From Acidobacteriota bacterium (GTDB taxonomy: Bacteria > Acidobacteriota > Terriglobia > Bryobacterales > Bryobacteraceae): DNA of 64,000 nucleotides. This document shows positions 60,582 through 64,000 of the stretch, one piece after another (position 1 is the stretch's first letter; the number at the start of each line of letters is the position of its first letter). The stretch is from contig JACPNQ010000009.1 in NCBI GenBank assembly GCA_016185425.1, positions 62,001 through 126,000 of the forward strand, given 5' to 3'. The notes under the pieces are model-generated. The model was given only the letters and a program-made list of their open reading frames with translations. It ran no database searches and was not told the origin of the DNA. Both the position numbers and the translations under genes were made by a program.

Positions 60582-61784
60582 CTACTTGCCCGCGACACGC
60601 CAGTGGGATACTTCAGGCCACTTCTTGAGCTCGTCCTTCGCCCAGGACGTCGTCTTGCCGGTATGGCATGTGGTGCAGGGATTAGGGATCTTGAACCGCT
60701 CGGTCATTACCGGCGGGATGAACTTGAACGTATGGCTTCGAACGTTCACATCGGCAATTGTCTGTTCGATCTTTGGCATATGGCAGCTTATGCACTCATT
60801 GCCCGATGATCCGGATTTGTGATGAGTATGCTGTTCAATCGTCGCCGTGCGAGGACCGTTCGGAGAACTCGGTCCATGACACGTGAGGCAGACAGCCGAG
60901 GCGGGCTTGAGAAGATCGGCATTGTTGGGGCTGCCGTGCGGATCGTGGCAACTGGAGCATGTCACGCCATGCGTATACATCGAGCTCTGCACGAAATCGT
61001 TGCCCTGCATCCGGTTCTTGTGGGCCGTGCCGTCGGCAAAGTGGGTGAATGTCGTTTCGCCGGGCTTGTGCTCCTCCAACTCCCAGAAGTCGCCAAGATT
61101 CTTCGTGACATCGAATCCGGCGGGCCAATCGAAATGCTTTCCCGCAATGGGATTGTTGAGTGGCTTGCCCTGCGAATGACACTGAATGCACACGTCGTTG
61201 GCCCTGTTTGAGCTTAGCCGCGCCGGATTGACAATATTTGCGCGTGACGGATTTTCGGTGTGCGTGAGTCCGGGGCCGTGACACTTTTCGCAGCCGACAT
61301 TCCACTCGGTAACGGTCTTCGTCTGGACGTTGTAGTTCACCGAATGGCAGCCATCGCAGAGCGGCCCCGTCGGCCGTTGCATATTGTCCGCGCCGTAATG
61401 GGCCGTCCACCAATCGGTTCCCGGTTTGACGTTGTATGCCCGCCACACTTTGTTTGCGACATCCCACTGCGCGGGAAACGGAAAGAAATCGTCGCCCACC
61501 TTTTTGAAGTAGCGTTGCTTCCATTTGCTTCCGTAGGTCAGCGCGACATCCTCGAGTTTGAATGTCAGGAGCGGATCGGGCTTTGAGAAATCGGGAATGA
61601 CGGCTTCTGGATGCTGCTTGGGGTCGGCAATCACATTGGCCATCCGGGTCTTCGACCATCGTTGGTACGTGTCCAGGTGGCAGGCCTTGCACTGGATCGA
61701 GCCTGCATACCCGGACGGCTGAGCCATCGCCAGATTAGGAAGAAATAAAAATGCGAATAGAGGCAGAAGCCGCATCATGCACAT
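60582..61784 (-). CDS. Exported octaheme c-type cytochrome
   Basis: 400 residues with a signal peptide (RLLPLFAFLFLPNLAMA). Eight CxxCH heme motifs are present in order: CKACH, CDGCH, CEKCH, CIQCH, CSSCH, CLTCH, CISCH and CTTCH. The layout resembles cytochrome c554-type and related multiheme proteins, which carry electrons or reduce nitrogen or sulfur oxyanions; no lysine-ligated CxxCK is seen. It is convergent with ChrA, five bases apart. ATG 61775 is an alternative start. Confidence 0.9.
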   Translation of the reverse strand: MCMMRLLPLFAFLFLPNLAMAQPSGYAGSIQCKACHLDTYQRWSKTRMANVIADPKQHPEAVIPDFSKPDPLLTFKLEDVALTYGSKWKQRYFKKVGDDFFPFPAQWDVANKVWRAYNVKPGTDWWTAHYGADNMQRPTGPLCDGCHSVNYNVQTKTVTEWNVGCEKCHGPGLTHTENPSRANIVNPARLSSNRANDVCIQCHSQGKPLNNPIAGKHFDWPAGFDVTKNLGDFWELEEHKPGETTFTHFADGTAHKNRMQGNDFVQSSMYTHGVTCSSCHDPHGSPNNADLLKPASAVCLTCHGPSSPNGPRTATIEQHTHHKSGSSGNECISCHMPKIEQTIADVNVRSHTFKFIPPVMTERFKIPNPCTTCHTGKTTSWAKDELKKWPEVSHWRVAGK

Positions 61785-61801
61785 CAGGCTACCGGGCCTA
61801 G

Positions 61802-61841
61802 ATGAGGATTACCTGAGCCTGACCCTTAAGACAATCCTCAT
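61802..61841. promoter_or_regulatory. 9-bp inverted repeat between the octaheme cytochrome and TolC-like genes
   Basis: ATGAGGATT (61802-61810) and AATCCTCAT (61833-61841) are perfect complements with a 22-base spacer. They sit in the 80-base divergent region, so one site could control both genes. No regulator gene lies within this pair. Confidence 0.45.
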
Positions 61842-61864
61842 TTCGGGCTGTTCTAATCGAAGGG

Positions 61865-63121
61865 ATGCTCAAGAGCTTCATTTGCCTCATTCCGTTCGCC
61901 GCCTCGGTGTTCGGTCAACAGTCGAAGCCTCTTACGCTGGCTGATTGTATCCGGCTTGCGAATGCGGCTCCCAACGCCGTCATCCTCGCGCGGCAGGAGG
62001 CCCGGATCGCTGCGCTTGGTGTCACCGCCACTCGTTCTGCGTTTCTGCCGCACGCCGGTCTGACGGCGGGGGCAATCTACAATTCGCCTCGGGCTGACCG
62101 GCAGGCGTTTGTATCTTTCAATGGCTCGCATGAGTACATCACGCTAGCCGGCGTTGCGCTGGAGCTGGATACCTCCGGACGGCTTCGGGCAGCCTACGCA
62201 CGGGCAAAAGTAGATCGGGACACGGCGGAGATCGGCGTCAGAATTTCCGAACGCGACTTGCGCCGCGCCGTAACAGCCAGTTTCTATAGGGTGCTCACTA
62301 CCCGAAAGCTGGCTGATTCGGCGCAAGCGATGCTGACCGAGGCGCTGGCATTTGAGGTTCGGGTGAAAGCTTTGTTTGGCGGCGGTGAAGCAGCCCAGGC
62401 CGACGTCGTCAAGGCCTCCGCGCAGGTTGCGGCCTTCGACCAATTGAAGCGGGCAGCCGATCTTGACGCCCGCTTGGCGAACCAGGAACTGGCGAGCTAT
62501 TGGACGGCCGATGTTGACACCGCGCTTGACCTCGAAGATTCGCTGGCGCAAGCCGTCACCGAACCATCCCCCGCCGACGCCTCCGGCGCGTTTCTCCGTC
62601 GCCCCGAGTTTCGAATCTTCGATTTGCAAAAAACGGGCTTCACGCTGGATGCCAGGCGGGAACGCGCGGCTCTCCTGCCCCAGATAACGCTGGGGTATCA
62701 ATTCGGCATCGACGCGAATCGCTATTCCTGGCGGGAGCGCGGATCGGCGGTGGTGGCCAGCTTGAATGTTCCGGTCTTTGATTGGTTTCGAGCCCGCAGC
62801 CTGTCGCAACAGTTTGCGGCTCGCGCACTGCAGATCGACAACACGCGAAAGGTTTCCGAGCGAGTCTTCTCGCGCGAGTACGAGTCCGCCAAGGCGCGGC
62901 TCGATTCCATACAGCGGCAGGTGGAGACGGCCGGGACGCAAACGCGCCTGTTCGAACAAAACCTGGCGCTGTCGCGCGTGCGCTACGAGGGTGGGGAAGG
63001 ACCGGCACTCGACGTTGTATTGGCGCAGAACCAGCTCCAGCAAGCCCGAGCGAATTACGTCAACACGCTGTTTCTCTATGCAAACGCTCGTGCGGACCTG
63101 GAGGTCGCGGCAGGCCGATGA
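61865..63121 (+). CDS. TolC-family outer-membrane efflux protein
   Basis: 418 residues. Signal peptide MLKSFICLIPFAASVFG. The OEP fold shows repeated helical hairpins with conserved start LTLADCIRLANAAPNAVILA and later SRVRYEGGEGPALDVVLAQNQLQQARANYVN, the usual end of TolC/CusC proteins. It forms the outer channel for the adaptor encoded next (ATGA overlap). GAAGGG lies directly before the ATG. Confidence 0.88.
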   Translation: MLKSFICLIPFAASVFGQQSKPLTLADCIRLANAAPNAVILARQEARIAALGVTATRSAFLPHAGLTAGAIYNSPRADRQAFVSFNGSHEYITLAGVALELDTSGRLRAAYARAKVDRDTAEIGVRISERDLRRAVTASFYRVLTTRKLADSAQAMLTEALAFEVRVKALFGGGEAAQADVVKASAQVAAFDQLKRAADLDARLANQELASYWTADVDTALDLEDSLAQAVTEPSPADASGAFLRRPEFRIFDLQKTGFTLDARRERAALLPQITLGYQFGIDANRYSWRERGSAVVASLNVPVFDWFRARSLSQQFAARALQIDNTRKVSERVFSREYESAKARLDSIQRQVETAGTQTRLFEQNLALSRVRYEGGEGPALDVVLAQNQLQQARANYVNTLFLYANARADLEVAAGR

Positions 63122-64000
63122 AACTCATATCGTTCCTTGTTCCTGCGGTTTTGCTCACCAGTTGTGCGAACCGCAAGGAGGACGAAGCACCCAGGAAGCC
63201 GGTAGTCGCGGTAAAGACCGCGTTGGCCGAGGGAAGTTCGGTGGAGCTGAATCTGAAGGCTCCTGCGACGATCTTTCCGCGTGAGCAGGCGAACATTACG
63301 CCGCGATTGACCGGTGTGATCCGCTCACTGAAGGTTCGCAAGGGTGACTTCGTAAGGGCGGACGCACTTCTCGTGACCATCGAGAACCGCGATCTGGCCT
63401 CACAGCGGGAGGAAGCGCAGGCGATGCTCGCCGACGCGCAAGCCAACCTCGAGAAGACTCGCAAGGGTACGCTGCCCACTGACGTTGAGCGGGCGCGAGG
63501 ACAGGTGGAAACCACTCGGGCAATTCTCAACCAGGCTCAAAAACTCTACGACCGCCGGAAATCGTTGTTCGAACAAGGCGCGATCCCGAATCGCGACCTC
63601 CTCGTGAGCGAGACAGAGCTCTCGACCGCGAAGACGAACTTTGACGTGGCATCGCGGTCTCTCCAACTCCTCACGCAGCAATCGCAGGGCCAGGACATCC
63701 GAATCGCCGAAGCCCGCGTGGAACAGGCCAGGAGCCGCCTCGCGGCCGTTGCGGCGCAATTGCGGTATGCCGAGTTGCACGCCCCCTTCTCGGGCGTGAT
63801 CACCGAACAGTTTCAATACGTGGGTGACCTTGGCCAACCCAGTTCGCCGATCTTCACCTTGGTGGATCTGGCGGTAGTCTCGGCAAGAGCCCAGGTGCCG
63901 GAAGCGGACGCGGCGCGCGTCAAGCCGGGGCAGAACTGCAGATTCCTCAGCGGCGAGAACGAAGCGGCCGCCATCGCCGGACGAGTGAGCGTCATCAACC
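63118..64000 (+). CDS. RND/MFP periplasmic adaptor (3' cut by window edge)
   Basis: 294 residues are visible. A lipoprotein signal (VPAVLLTSCANR) gives an acylated Cys. The biotinyl-lipoyl half-motif is in GVIRSLKVRKGDFVRADALL, then a long alpha-hairpin (about residues 105-200) and the second half-motif LHAPFSGVITEQFQYVG with VDLAVVSARAQVPEADA. This is the adaptor that joins an inner-membrane RND pump to TolC; the pump gene should follow outside the window. Start overlaps the TolC stop by ATGA. Confidence 0.88.
   Translation, partial: MKLISFLVPAVLLTSCANRKEDEAPRKPVVAVKTALAEGSSVELNLKAPATIFPREQANITPRLTGVIRSLKVRKGDFVRADALLVTIENRDLASQREEAQAMLADAQANLEKTRKGTLPTDVERARGQVETTRAILNQAQKLYDRRKSLFEQGAIPNRDLLVSETELSTAKTNFDVASRSLQLLTQQSQGQDIRIAEARVEQARSRLAAVAAQLRYAELHAPFSGVITEQFQYVGDLGQPSSPIFTLVDLAVVSARAQVPEADAARVKPGQNCRFLSGENEAAAIAGRVSVIN

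Noticed and set aside
1-64000. tRNA, rRNA or CRISPR arrays
   Set aside because: I looked for T-loop/acceptor pairs and regularly spaced direct repeats and found none; a tool search would be decisive.

Overview
The window looks like a chromosomal segment of an acidobacterium close to Solibacter or Bryobacter. This is inferred from family content, not from a search. The base composition is GC-rich, there are three very large Oar-type TonB-dependent receptors with a carboxypeptidase-like N-terminal domain, and there is a DUF1549/DUF1553 plus DUF1501 pair. Many genes overlap by ATGA or GTGA. No tRNA, rRNA or CRISPR array was recognised. The left edge cuts a radical SAM gene and the right edge cuts an efflux adaptor gene.

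Layout. 1-10.2 kb: end of a tetraether-synthase-like radical SAM protein, a membrane site-2-type metalloprotease with TPRs, a TadZ/CpaE-like ATPase, a TPR protein paired with a zinc-ribbon/one-TM/LamG-like protein, a roadblock/LC7 protein and a putative methyltransferase. 10.2-19.3 kb: a compact five-gene run (Oar-type receptor, NHL propeller, DUF1549/DUF1553 protein with one CxxCH, DUF1501 protein, and a fusion of an FGE/SUMF1-like domain to a serine beta-lactamase-like domain). 19.3-27.4 kb: a RodZ-like regulator divergent from a surface-glycan cluster (GT2, two methyltransferases, cupin, polyprenyl-type GT2, GT-C membrane protein), then msrP and a zinc-ribbon PspC protein. 27.4-35.2 kb: a second Oar-type receptor, a 527-base gene-free stretch rich in strong hairpins, uncharacterised secreted and membrane proteins, a SPOR protein and a secreted TPR protein.

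35.2-41.9 kb, minus strand: a SpoIIE phosphatase with a DksA-type zinc finger, an acetyl-CoA-synthetase-like enzyme, an OmpR-type two-component pair, a STAS protein, a TlpA-like thioredoxin and an isolated nuoI. The phosphatase and STAS protein are two parts of a partner switch whose kinase is not present. 41.9-49.1 kb: a TIGR00300 ornithine cyclodeaminase-like enzyme, queF and a coiled-coil methyltransferase in one overlapping run; two related carboxypeptidase-like-domain proteins beside what appears to be the 3' end of a dead group II intron; a BNR/sialidase-fold protein; and a Tat-exported amidohydrolase.

49.2-64 kb looks like a metal and envelope-stress island: a third Oar-type receptor, an iron-type ABC transporter in one run with DUF1259 and LamG-like proteins, and divergently a two-component system with an exported ArsC-like phosphatase and ChrA, then an octaheme cytochrome c, a TolC-like protein and an RND adaptor. 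Perfect inverted repeats sit in two of the divergent promoter regions (56615-56640 and 61802-61841). The most unusual items are the FGE-like/beta-lactamase fusion and its operon, the hairpin cluster at 30.68-30.87 kb, the incomplete partner switch with its zinc-finger phosphatase, and the intron remnant.
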